From Spirobacillus cienkowskii (GTDB taxonomy: Bacteria > Bdellovibrionota_B > Oligoflexia > Silvanigrellales > Silvanigrellaceae), in assembly GCF_037081835.1 (NCBI RefSeq), contig NZ_CP146516.1:2652501-2716500 (forward strand): DNA of 64,000 bases. Direction: 5' to 3'. The notes under the pieces are model-generated. The model saw only the letters and a program-made list of their open reading frames with translations. It searched no databases and was not told where the DNA came from. Position 1 is the stretch's first letter; every line of letters begins with the position of its first letter. Below, piece after piece: positions 31,012 through 39,948 of the stretch. Both the position numbers and the translations under genes were made by a program.

Positions 31012-31893
31012 TTATCTCATTTTTTTTATTACATCATTGCTGCTAATAAAACCGACTTGAGGAATTCCAATTGCTTGCTGAACGGATAACTCCTTAATGC
31101 CACCATAATTATCTGCTTTCTTTTGTATTTCAAGATTAAAATCTTTAATTACATATAACTGACACTTAGAAAGAAAAAAAATACTATCATGAAATGATAC
31201 AATTTTATTTTCTAAATTTTTACATAATACTTTTTTAGGAGGAAGATTTTTTTTAATTTCAGATTCAGAGACTACAAAAATACTTTCATCATTCTTTTTC
31301 TCAACAATAATTGGCTTACCATTTGGAAAAATTGATAGTGCTCTTGGGTTTAAAGAAAAAATGGGGTTACTTTTTTTTGAAAAATAAAATAAATCCTTTT
31401 CATTATTAAAAATTCTTTTTTTGCAATTTTGGATATAATAATAATTAAAATTATTTGAGGTTACAATATTGTTATTATATTTTTCACAAAGACTTGCTAA
31501 ATCAAATTCAGAATCGTCATTAAAATCTTTATCATAATCAAAATAAGTATAATCTTTGGATAACTGCATTTTAGCATACAAATCAGGAGGCAAATTAATA
31601 ACCTCTTTTTTATGAATTTGGACTAACTTATTTGAAACTTCTGGATCTGTAATTTTCATTAGTTTACAGTTTTTAACAAAAAAAATTGCATCAATATATG
31701 AAACAATTTTTTTATTTAATATTTTACAAGCTTGATCAGGTGTTTTGATATTAAGTAACATTTTTTCAACTTTGCTTAATTTATGACTAACTTCTCCATC
31801 TATTGCAGACGCATAATCAAAAATAATCATAGATAAAAACATTAAAATAATCTTAATATAATAATTAAAATAACTACAAAAAATACTTCTCAT
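31012..31893 (-). CDS. Secreted protein with three Cys-pair repeats (unknown function)
   Basis: No family recognised. The frame opens with a TTG at 31926, but the ATG at 31893 gives a cleaner signal peptide (YYIKIILMFLSMIIF, cleavage after YASA), 293 residues. Three copies of a motif with two cysteines 20-21 residues apart are visible: Cys56/Cys76, Cys136/Cys157 and Cys224/Cys244. Copies 1 and 3 are close (NKKIVSYIDAIFFVKNC and ENKIVSFHDSIFFLSKC) and copy 2 is degenerate. The pairs could form disulfides in the periplasm. Its stop codon is one nt from that of the OmpA-like gene. Confidence 0.72.
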   Translation of the reverse strand: MRSIFCSYFNYYIKIILMFLSMIIFDYASAIDGEVSHKLSKVEKMLLNIKTPDQACKILNKKIVSYIDAIFFVKNCKLMKITDPEVSNKLVQIHKKEVINLPPDLYAKMQLSKDYTYFDYDKDFNDDSEFDLASLCEKYNNNIVTSNNFNYYYIQNCKKRIFNNEKDLFYFSKKSNPIFSLNPRALSIFPNGKPIIVEKKNDESIFVVSESEIKKNLPPKKVLCKNLENKIVSFHDSIFFLSKCQLYVIKDFNLEIQKKADNYGGIKELSVQQAIGIPQVGFISSNDVIKKMR

Positions 31894-32041
31894 TTTACAC
31901 TCAAATCTGTTTAATAATGAAAACAATAGTTTTTAAAAAATTGCTAAACCTTAATATTTAAGAAATACTTAAACTTAAACAATTAATTGCAATATTTTAA
32001 CTCTTAACATAATATTTGCCATGATGCCCTAAGGAGGCAAT

Positions 32042-32794
32042 ATGGAAAGCTCAAATATCATTTCTCTTCAAAACATAAAAGTTGAATTTGTAAAAAATCA
32101 ACCCGTCCTTCAAAACTTTAATTTAAACCTTAATAAGGGAGAAACGTTAGCGATTCTCGGACCTGGAGGTTCGGGAAAAACAACTATAATTAAAGTTATA
32201 TTAGGAATTGTAAAACCGCAATTAGGAAATGTGTCTATTTTTAGAAAAAATATTAATTTTTTAAATTATAATGAAAAAACAACGCTCTTTAAAAAAATAG
32301 GTACAGCATTTCAGCAAGGAGCATTGTTTGATTTCATGACAGTAAGAGAAAATATACTTTTTGCTTTAGAAAATATGACAAATTTTAATAAAAAGGAACA
32401 AGAAGAACGAGTTATAGCATATTTAGATCAAGTTTCTCTTCTTAAATCTGCAAATAAATCTCCTGGAGAATTATCAGGAGGAATGAAAAGAAGAGTTGGG
32501 GTCATTCGTGCTTTAGTGACAGACCCTGAACTTGTTTTACTCGACGAACCCACTGCAGGACTCGATCCAGTTACAACAACTGTTATAATTGATATGATTC
32601 ATTCAATTGCAAAAAATACAGGTACTACAATAATAAGTGTCACTTCTAATTTAGATTTTGCATTTCGTTTCTCTAGCAAAGTTGCTATACTAAAGGATGG
32701 TCAAATTATTGGTCAAGGAACAAAAGATGAGCTTCTTGGCTTAGATAATGAATGGATTTCAAAATTCTTGACAATTAGAAAAAATAATTTTTAA
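32042..32794 (+). CDS. ABC transporter ATPase, MlaF/Mkl-like
   Basis: Nucleotide-binding subunit with Walker A GPGGSGKTT (residues 40-48), signature LSGGM and Walker B LVLLDEPTAGLDP. The LSGGMKRRVGVIRAL pattern is characteristic of the MlaF/Mkl group, which works with an MlaE permease and MCE proteins in retrograde phospholipid transport. No permease or MCE gene is in the window, so the partner is unknown. A perfect AAGGAGG precedes the ATG. The UvrA paralogue follows closely. Confidence 0.88.
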   Translation: MESSNIISLQNIKVEFVKNQPVLQNFNLNLNKGETLAILGPGGSGKTTIIKVILGIVKPQLGNVSIFRKNINFLNYNEKTTLFKKIGTAFQQGALFDFMTVRENILFALENMTNFNKKEQEERVIAYLDQVSLLKSANKSPGELSGGMKRRVGVIRALVTDPELVLLDEPTAGLDPVTTTVIIDMIHSIAKNTGTTIISVTSNLDFAFRFSSKVAILKDGQIIGQGTKDELLGLDNEWISKFLTIRKNNF

Positions 32795-32840
32795 CTTTAA
32801 GTTGTATTTTAATTTACTTACTTACTATGACAGAAAAAAT

Positions 32841-35648
32841 ATGAAAAAAAATAATGAATATATTTTATGCACAGGAATTAAAACTCATAATTTAAAAAAC
32901 ATTGATGTTAAAATTCCTTTAAAAAAATGGATTAGTATTACTGGTGTATCTGGAAGTGGTAAAAGCAGTTTTGCATTTGATACACTGTACTCAGAATCTC
33001 AGCGAAGGTTTATTGAAACTCTTGGCACTTATGAGCGCCAATTTTTGCAAGGCTTACCTCAGGGGGAGTTTGATAAAATTGATAATTTACCTGCAGCAAT
33101 TGCACTAAAGCAAACTAATAGAACAGGAGACCCTAGAAGTGTAATTGCAACATCTGCCGATTTGGCTGAACCTCTAAAAACATTATTTATTTCACTAATG
33201 GAACCATCATGCGCAAATTGCGGAAGCCCAGTTATCAGCAATCACTCGTCAGAATTATACAATTTTTTATGTAACCACAAAAAACAAAAACAAAATAAAA
33301 CTTTTATAGTATCTGTACCGTATAAAATCGTTGATAATAATAAAGTTGAAAATCTAACTATTGAGGGCTATACAAGATTACTAATTGAAGATGAAATTCA
33401 CTCAATTGAAGAACTTTACAATAATAAAAATAAATTTAAATTTCCTTTAGAATGCGAAATTATTCTTGATAGAATTAACTCTTTAACAGATGACGACGAA
33501 ATTTTAAATAGAGTTGAAACAATATGGTCTCAAGTTAAATTTTCTCCTAAGTTTACATTTATCAAAATATGCGAACTTGTTAATTCTAAAAAAATATTAA
33601 ATGATGAAATAACTTTATATGTTCAACCTTTTTGCAAGAAATGCAATCAAAATACAAGCATTATTCAATCAAATGATTTAGATTGGCAATCTGCACTTGG
33701 AGCATGTAAAAAATGCAATGGACTCGGTAATATCCCTATTCTTGACGAAGCAAAAATAATACCAAATCCAAATCTATCATTAAAAAATTGTGCAATTAAA
33801 CCTTGGAGCTCTGATACTTTTTCATGGATAAATACAGAACTTTTAAATCAATGCAAGAAAAGAAATATTAATATTAATACCTCTTATTCTTTATTGAGCG
33901 ATGAAAATAAAAATTTAATTTGGAATGGTGAGAATAGTTTAAAAAAACAAAAAAATGAGTTTATTTCCATAAATTCATTTTTTGAAACATTAGAACAGGA
34001 AAGATATAAAAGCACCTCAAGGATTTTGCTTGCAAAATATAGAAAATACATCACCTGCCCAGAATGCCATGGAGCTCGCTTAGGAAAGTCTGGTAGAAAT
34101 GCTATATGTAATAACAAAACTTATCATGAAATATTTCAACTAGAAATAAAAGATACTCTTACTTGGCTGCAAAGTCTTGAAGTCGAAAAAAAATTTCACA
34201 AAAGACTCAACTCTATCTCAGAAATTTATAAAGAAACTTTTAATAAATTAAATCTTTTAAATAAACTAGGTTTAGGTTCTGCCCAACTATTTAGACGTTG
34301 TAAAACCCTCTCAGGCGGTGAATATCAACGAGTGCTACTAACAAGAGTTATTGGAAATGGACTTACAGATGCTCTTTATATACTTGATGAACCAAGTGTT
34401 GGCCTAGGCAAAACTGAAATTCCAGCCTTAGTTTCTTGCATTAAAGAGCTAAGAGATTTAGGTAACACAGTTATTATTGTTGATCACGATAAAGATCTCG
34501 TAATCGAATCAGACATTATTATTGAATTTGGTCCAGAAGGCGGTGAAAATGGTGGGAAGATTATTCCATTAGTTCACAACATACCTCAATCATTTATTAC
34601 AAAATTTAGCTCTTCCAAAGATAAAAAATTTAAAAAAGATGATATTGAAAAAAGTCGTTTTTTTGCAAAAGAAAAATCACTATTTATTAAAAATTTTTCT
34701 GCATTATATTTTAATAAAGTAGATATAGAAATTGCAACAGAAAAGTTAAATGTTATAACAGGGTCAAGTGGCTCAGGAAAATCTACTTTAATTAGATATG
34801 GCATTGAAGCTGCAATTGAAAAATACAAAGAATATAATACTCATAATAATGAAAATTTTGATATCGATTCAAAAATAGGTTTATGGGATAATTTTGAGTT
34901 TCCTAAAGATTTTTTTCAATTTACAGAATTAATTAGCGTTGAACAAAAAGCGTTACATCGAACTTCAACAAGTGTTCCTGCTACAGTATTAGGAATAATG
35001 GATGCACTTAGAAAATATTTTGCATTAAGTAACGAATCAAAAAAATTAGGTTTTAGCTCCTCAGATTTTTCGTTTAATGGAGCAGGAGGTTGCAATACTT
35101 GTAATGGAAAAGGCGTCATTCAGGAAGATTTATTTTTTCTTGGAGAAGTTGAAAAAATATGTCCCGACTGTAATGGGAAGCGGTATAGAAATGATGTTCT
35201 TAAGGTAAAATGGCTCGGTAGAAATATTTATACTTGGCTAACTACAAGTTTACATGAATGTTTAGAATTGCTTTTAAAATATCCTGAATTTCAAAAACCA
35301 CTTAATTTGGCATGTGAACTTGGACTAGGGCATATTCCTCTTGGATTTACCACAACTTCTATGTCTGGGGGAGAAGCACAAAGACTAAGAATAGCAGCCG
35401 CCTTAGCCAAATCTAGTAAAAAGCTATTTTGTATTCTTGACGAACCAACTCGTGGTCTATCAGAAAAAGACATTGAAAGACTAATTAGCTCATTATTGCT
35501 ACGATGCAAAGATGGTCATACATTTGTCATTGCTGAGCATCATGAAATGTTTCAAGCATTTTCAGACCATTTAATAAGATTAGGACCAGGAAGCGGATCA
35601 AATGGAAGTAAAATAGTTTCAAGGGCATTTACTGTTAGTAATTTGTAA
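32841..35648 (+). CDS. UvrA-like excision ATPase (probable paralogue)
   Basis: Two ABC modules as in UvrA. Module one has GVSGSGKSSFAFDTLYSES and LSGGEYQRVLLTR; module two has GSSGSGKSTLIRYG and MSGGEAQRLRIAAALA with CILDEPTRGLS. Zinc-finger cysteines are present (CANCG, CKKC, CNTCNG, CPDCNG). Length 935 matches UvrA, but many usually invariant positions differ (QTNRTGDPRSVIAT in place of the canonical NPRSTVGT region). I therefore call it a divergent UvrA or UvrA2-type protein rather than the main NER subunit. An upstream TTG start at 32802 is possible; the ATG at 32841 is preferred because homology starts just after it. Neither start has a strong ribosome site. Confidence 0.85.
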   Translation: MKKNNEYILCTGIKTHNLKNIDVKIPLKKWISITGVSGSGKSSFAFDTLYSESQRRFIETLGTYERQFLQGLPQGEFDKIDNLPAAIALKQTNRTGDPRSVIATSADLAEPLKTLFISLMEPSCANCGSPVISNHSSELYNFLCNHKKQKQNKTFIVSVPYKIVDNNKVENLTIEGYTRLLIEDEIHSIEELYNNKNKFKFPLECEIILDRINSLTDDDEILNRVETIWSQVKFSPKFTFIKICELVNSKKILNDEITLYVQPFCKKCNQNTSIIQSNDLDWQSALGACKKCNGLGNIPILDEAKIIPNPNLSLKNCAIKPWSSDTFSWINTELLNQCKKRNININTSYSLLSDENKNLIWNGENSLKKQKNEFISINSFFETLEQERYKSTSRILLAKYRKYITCPECHGARLGKSGRNAICNNKTYHEIFQLEIKDTLTWLQSLEVEKKFHKRLNSISEIYKETFNKLNLLNKLGLGSAQLFRRCKTLSGGEYQRVLLTRVIGNGLTDALYILDEPSVGLGKTEIPALVSCIKELRDLGNTVIIVDHDKDLVIESDIIIEFGPEGGENGGKIIPLVHNIPQSFITKFSSSKDKKFKKDDIEKSRFFAKEKSLFIKNFSALYFNKVDIEIATEKLNVITGSSGSGKSTLIRYGIEAAIEKYKEYNTHNNENFDIDSKIGLWDNFEFPKDFFQFTELISVEQKALHRTSTSVPATVLGIMDALRKYFALSNESKKLGFSSSDFSFNGAGGCNTCNGKGVIQEDLFFLGEVEKICPDCNGKRYRNDVLKVKWLGRNIYTWLTTSLHECLELLLKYPEFQKPLNLACELGLGHIPLGFTTTSMSGGEAQRLRIAAALAKSSKKLFCILDEPTRGLSEKDIERLISSLLLRCKDGHTFVIAEHHEMFQAFSDHLIRLGPGSGSNGSKIVSRAFTVSNL

Positions 35649-35661
35649 GGCATAGATAACA

Positions 35662-35677
35662 TAGGTTATTTAACCTA
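35662..35677. repeat. Short palindrome upstream of psd
   Basis: TAGGTTA and TAACCTA (7 bp each) separated by two bases, in the 58-nt gap before psd. It could be an operator or part of a weak hairpin. Nothing else supports a function. Confidence 0.3.
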
Positions 35678-35706
35678 AAAGAAAATTATTTAGGGATAAA
35701 AATATA

Positions 35707-36648
35707 ATGTTTAAATCGATATTAGGTAGTACAACAAAGCAAATTAAAGTTGTAAAACGAGAAAGTGGCGAGAAATTTATTGAAAAAGTATACGGCGAAG
35801 ACGCAATGAAAATTTTTTATGGCAATGCAACAGCAACAGCATTTACTGAAAAATTTTTAACAAACAAATGGATTAGCAATATTTATGGTGCCTATAATGA
35901 TTCAGGAGCAAGTAAACACAAAATTGAAGAATTTGTTAATTTAATGGGTATTAACGTATCAGAATGTGAAAAAGATATATCTGAATACAATTCTTTTAAT
36001 GATTTTTTTGCAAGAAAGTTACAACCAAGATCGAGACCCATTAATAGATCACAAAACTCAATTATATCTCCTGGAGACGGTCGTCTATTAGTTTATCCAA
36101 AAATCAACGAAACAACTATCTCTAATATTAAATGGGCACCAATTAAGTTAATTGATTTATTTAATGGAAATGAAAGTTTAACTGAGCGATTTAAAAATGG
36201 TTCTTGTGGAATATTAAGACTTTGTCCGTCTGATTATCATAGATTTCATTTTCCAATTTCAGGTAAAGCAGGCATTACAAAAACCATTCCAGGATTACTG
36301 CATTCTGTAAATCCCTATGCGCTAGAACAAAAAATACCTGTATACTGCTTAAATAAAAGAACGATCTGTGAGTTAGATTCTGACATGTTTGGGAAAGTAT
36401 TAATAATCGAAGTTGGGGCTTTATTTGTTGGAACTATTGTACAAACCTATAGGCCAAATATGCAAGTTGAAAAGGGTGACGAAAAAGGATTTTTTAAATT
36501 TGGTGGTAGTACATGTATTTTCTTTTTTGAAAATGGGGTGATGTCTTTTGATGATGATATAATTAAATGCTCTCAAGAAGGTTTTGAATCTTTGGTACAA
36601 ATGGGAGAACAAATAGGATCATTAAATGAAGGGAAAAACAATAACTAA
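35707..36648 (+). CDS. psd: Phosphatidylserine decarboxylase
   Basis: Makes phosphatidylethanolamine in the inner membrane. It has SPGDGRL with the catalytic Asp124, DYHRFHFP with His178 and the self-cleavage site GGST at 266-269, where the Ser becomes the pyruvoyl group. GGST rather than LGST places it in the second bacterial/chlamydial-type group. Length 313. Its end overlaps the GNAT gene by 23 nt. pssA is not in the window. Confidence 0.95.
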   Translation: MFKSILGSTTKQIKVVKRESGEKFIEKVYGEDAMKIFYGNATATAFTEKFLTNKWISNIYGAYNDSGASKHKIEEFVNLMGINVSECEKDISEYNSFNDFFARKLQPRSRPINRSQNSIISPGDGRLLVYPKINETTISNIKWAPIKLIDLFNGNESLTERFKNGSCGILRLCPSDYHRFHFPISGKAGITKTIPGLLHSVNPYALEQKIPVYCLNKRTICELDSDMFGKVLIIEVGALFVGTIVQTYRPNMQVEKGDEKGFFKFGGSTCIFFFENGVMSFDDDIIKCSQEGFESLVQMGEQIGSLNEGKNNN

Positions 36649-37627
36649 TAAAGATAAAGTGGCAGAATATTTTCGGGATTTTAATGTTTCAATTGACGAA
36701 ATCAAATTGCTGACTGATATTTGTTTTCAAAAAAAAGATTATATTCAAAACTTTCCTCAAGTTTTTGATATACAAAATAAGGAATATTTATTTTGTATTA
36801 AACACCAAAATAAGCTTGCATCATTTTGTTCACTTTATCCATATTCATTTAGTTTTAATAACACAAGGCTCAGCGCTTACTGTATTGGAAGTGTCTGCAC
36901 TCATCCAAAAATGAGAAATCTTGGCCTAGCACAATTTGCTTTAAATCTAGCCGAAGAAAAAGCTAAAGAAAACTCGGCGGATTTTGTTTTTTTATTTGCT
37001 GATAATCAAAAATTATATTCTTATTTAAACTATAAATACGCAGGGCAAATGTTTCTAGCCCCAATTGGAAGCTATCATTCAGGAAAAAAAAATCTTAATT
37101 CATTAATTGATACAATTAAGAATATAGAAAATAAGTATTGCATAAGCGATTATTCTTTTATGTATTTTAAAAATATTTCAGAGATTAATTTTCAAGAAAA
37201 ATCTAGCATATGGAGATTTATTGTTAAAAACGCCCCAAGAAGCGAAACAATATTATCTTTTTTAGAATTTTTAAGCATAGTAAAAATTAAAAACATGTCA
37301 GTTTATATACTTTGTAAAGAAAATAAAATTGTTTCATTGTGTTTTTTAGACAAAGGAGATGACTTTCAAAATGTTATTCACTCTCCGTATTTTATAAAAA
37401 CAGAATTTATAGTAATTTTACTTTATAATATTTTAGCAACTTTACAAAATAATAATTTGATTTTCTTTCCAGGATCAAATCAAAATGAGTTTAAAGATAT
37501 ATTTGATTTTTTAAAAACTCCTTCGCTGTCAATTAAATCACTCGATGAAAAAAAATTTCCTACAAATGAATTAATTAACTTATGTACTAAAAATTCACTA
37601 TTCGTCAGTAGTTTACAGGGAACTTAG
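36626..37627 (+). CDS. GNAT-family acetyltransferase
   Basis: The first ~150 residues form a GNAT domain: YCIGSVCTHPKMRNLGLAQF is motif A with the acetyl-CoA-binding R-N-L-G-L-A loop. The remaining half (to 333) is unassigned and may be a second, degenerate acyltransferase-like domain. Substrate unknown. AGGAT lies a few nt before the ATG. Overlap with psd shows they are co-transcribed. Confidence 0.78.
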   Translation: MKGKTITNKDKVAEYFRDFNVSIDEIKLLTDICFQKKDYIQNFPQVFDIQNKEYLFCIKHQNKLASFCSLYPYSFSFNNTRLSAYCIGSVCTHPKMRNLGLAQFALNLAEEKAKENSADFVFLFADNQKLYSYLNYKYAGQMFLAPIGSYHSGKKNLNSLIDTIKNIENKYCISDYSFMYFKNISEINFQEKSSIWRFIVKNAPRSETILSFLEFLSIVKIKNMSVYILCKENKIVSLCFLDKGDDFQNVIHSPYFIKTEFIVILLYNILATLQNNNLIFFPGSNQNEFKDIFDFLKTPSLSIKSLDEKKFPTNELINLCTKNSLFVSSLQGT

Positions 37628-37669
37628 AAATCAATTATAATATAATTAATTTCAATAAAGGATCCTAAA

Positions 37670-38137
37670 ATGCAAAATTCAATAGACAGCGAAACAACTA
37701 CTGTCATGACCGTTCTAATGACTCCTGATATGGCAAATTTTTCTGGAAAAGTTCATGGTGGTCATATTTTAAAATTACTAGATCAAGTTGCATATGTATG
37801 TGCATCTCGGTATTCAGGAAGTTATGTTGTAACTCTTTCTGTAGATCAAGTTTTTTTTCGCAATCCAATTCATGTTGGCGAGTTAGTTACTTTTTTTGCG
37901 AGTATAAACTACACTGGCAAGTCATCAATGGAGGTAGGAATTAGAGTTATAGCAGAAAATACGAAAACACGAAAATTTACTCATGTGCTATCAAGTTATA
38001 TTACTATGGTAGCAGTTGATGAAAACTCAAAAGCAATTAAAGTTCCAGATTTAGTAATTACAACAGAAAAGCAAAAAGAACGCTATAGCGCCGCTCAACA
38101 AAGAAGGGCGCTACGGGAGCAAAATTGGACAAAATGA
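37670..38137 (+). CDS. Acyl-CoA thioesterase (hot-dog fold, YciA/BACH type)
   Basis: Hydrolyses acyl-CoA thioesters. The 155-residue hot-dog domain has NFSGKVHGGHILKLLDQVAY with the catalytic Asp, then VVTLSVDQVFFRNPIHVGEL and SMEVGIRV. This matches the acyl-CoA hydrolase family that includes YciA and mammalian ACOT7. AAAGGA precedes the ATG. Last gene of the psd-GNAT-thioesterase unit. Confidence 0.92.
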   Translation: MQNSIDSETTTVMTVLMTPDMANFSGKVHGGHILKLLDQVAYVCASRYSGSYVVTLSVDQVFFRNPIHVGELVTFFASINYTGKSSMEVGIRVIAENTKTRKFTHVLSSYITMVAVDENSKAIKVPDLVITTEKQKERYSAAQQRRALREQNWTK

Positions 38138-38145
38138 AAGTAATA

Positions 38146-39129
38146 TTATTCTAGAGATAAGGATAAAGTAATAATTTGATAAACATTTCCAATTGGCGAT
38201 TCATGTTCATTAACAAATATTATTTTTGCATCTAATTTATCACTTTTTTCTAATTTATTAGGAAATTGAGCATAATGAGCAATATATTTCAAAGGAATAC
38301 TAACTTCATTTTTTCCTAACTCAGAATTAATAATCTGATAACTATTATTTGTTTTCGCAGCGTTAATTAAAGCATTTACTTTATCATCACTTGAAGTATC
38401 CTCATTACCAGGAACAATAATGTAAAATTTGCTTGGCACATTTTTACTCTCAAAAATTAAATCACCATCATATAAAACATTATTTGAGGAACCTTTTATT
38501 GGTAATAAATTTTTTTCTTTTAGTTTATAATCAGGCTGAAATATATTTAATAATTTCAAACTAGGCATCATTACATTAACTGAGTCTTCTTGAATGTTTA
38601 ATTTCGCATGAATATCATTTTTGTTAAGATTTTTTTCAAAAATACTCACACTAATAGTGGGCTCACTACTTAAGTCTAGTGGACTAATTTTTGCCAAAAC
38701 ATAAAATTTTTTCTCGCTTGAAAACACAAATTCAATTGGTTTATCTTGATAACTTTCACCGATAAAGTCAGATTCACCATTAATTATATAATTTTCAACT
38801 TCTTTGTCATTTTTAACTTGAATTTTACTAAATTTAATTTTACAATTTTTATCATCTTTTAAAAAAACTAAATTTCCGCTGTTTTTGGATAAATTCCATT
38901 CGCTATTATCAACTTTTCCAAAACACCCATAATATTTACCTATTATATTTAAAGAATTATCATCAATTTTACTATCGCCAATATTGTCTTTACTTAATTT
39001 TGCGCTAAAAGTAACTGTATCAATAATATCTGACCGATTATTAGAACTAGATGAAGTTCTATTTCCACACCCAAAAAATAAATAACTTGTCCCAATTAAT
39101 ATTGGAAATATCTTTTTAAAATTAGGCAT
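38146..39129 (-). CDS. Putative lipoprotein of unknown function
   Basis: N-terminus with hydrophobic helix and LFFGC lipobox at residues 17-21, followed by a Ser/Asn-rich linker, then ~290 residues with no recognised family. AAGGAG lies five nt before the ATG. It is 197 nt downstream of the protease/propeptide cluster on the same strand, so it may belong to that unit or have its own promoter. Confidence 0.72.
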   Translation of the reverse strand: MPNFKKIFPILIGTSYLFFGCGNRTSSSSNNRSDIIDTVTFSAKLSKDNIGDSKIDDNSLNIIGKYYGCFGKVDNSEWNLSKNSGNLVFLKDDKNCKIKFSKIQVKNDKEVENYIINGESDFIGESYQDKPIEFVFSSEKKFYVLAKISPLDLSSEPTISVSIFEKNLNKNDIHAKLNIQEDSVNVMMPSLKLLNIFQPDYKLKEKNLLPIKGSSNNVLYDGDLIFESKNVPSKFYIIVPGNEDTSSDDKVNALINAAKTNNSYQIINSELGKNEVSIPLKYIAHYAQFPNKLEKSDKLDAKIIFVNEHESPIGNVYQIITLSLSLE

Positions 39130-39326
39130 AACACTCCTTATATTTATTAAAAATATTACTAAATTACCATTAAATAATAATCAATTAAACAACAACTCAG
39201 AACATCATAAAAAAACGCAACAAAAGCAAATGTTTTTGCACTATGTAATCTAAATTATAAAAATATAAAATACATAGTTAGCACTTATATAATTACAAAA
39301 TTAAAGATAAATAGATTACCAATTAT

Positions 39327-39911
39327 TTATAAGGTTTCTTGAAAATTTTCTAAAACCTCAATTATAAATTCCTCAACATTTTTATTAAATTTGACTTTTT
39401 TAATTGATTCTTCGATTTTAATTTTATTAGGTAATGCCAAAATATAATAACCTAATTCCGGATATTTTTTTATAATTTCAAATGAAGAATCATTAAACTC
39501 CAAATTATTTTTCATTTTAACAATTATAGATCCGCTAAGAATACCAAAACTTTCTGTATTTTCATTAAATACAACTTGATTTTGATACCGTGGCTTCTGC
39601 TCAAACTTAGGAAAATTATAAATAATAAATGACTCTGTTACAATTACCTTACTTGCTCTATGCTCTTTCATTAATGTTTTACTGTTATTATCGTCATTAA
39701 AACTTGCCTTTAACTCTGGATAAAGTGTATAAATAGCCTGTCCTTGCTTAAAACTCTCTCCACGTGCAAATTTACTTGCAATTTCTTTATGATTATAAAT
39801 TATCAATTTTTCGGTTTTATTGGACTTAGAACTAGAAGAAAATGATTTTTCCTTACTTAAAATCGAAAAGCTAATTATGAATAATAAGAACAATGTTTTA
39901 TTAATTAACAT
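39327..39911 (-). CDS. Stand-alone subtilase propeptide-like protein, copy B (ORF2-like)
   Basis: A 194-residue secreted protein, probable maturation chaperone or inhibitor of the protease encoded just upstream. The signal peptide has core LFLLFIISFSIL. The C-terminal half has ESFGILSGSIIVKMK, then ELGYYILALPNKIKIEESIK and ends EVLENF, resembling the I9/fervidolysin-type prodomain. It is a paralogue of 41865-42578, which shares FGxLxGxIxxK and the EVLENF ending. A GTG start at 39932 is possible, but AGGAGA sits just before the ATG at 39911. The order protease-then-propeptide is like Aeromonas sobria ASP/ORF2. Confidence 0.72.
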   Translation of the reverse strand: MLINKTLFLLFIISFSILSKEKSFSSSSKSNKTEKLIIYNHKEIASKFARGESFKQGQAIYTLYPELKASFNDDNNSKTLMKEHRASKVIVTESFIIYNFPKFEQKPRYQNQVVFNENTESFGILSGSIIVKMKNNLEFNDSSFEIIKKYPELGYYILALPNKIKIEESIKKVKFNKNVEEFIIEVLENFQETL

Positions 39912-39948
39912 ATAAGCTCTCCTATAAGCCACAATAAATTATATTTTA

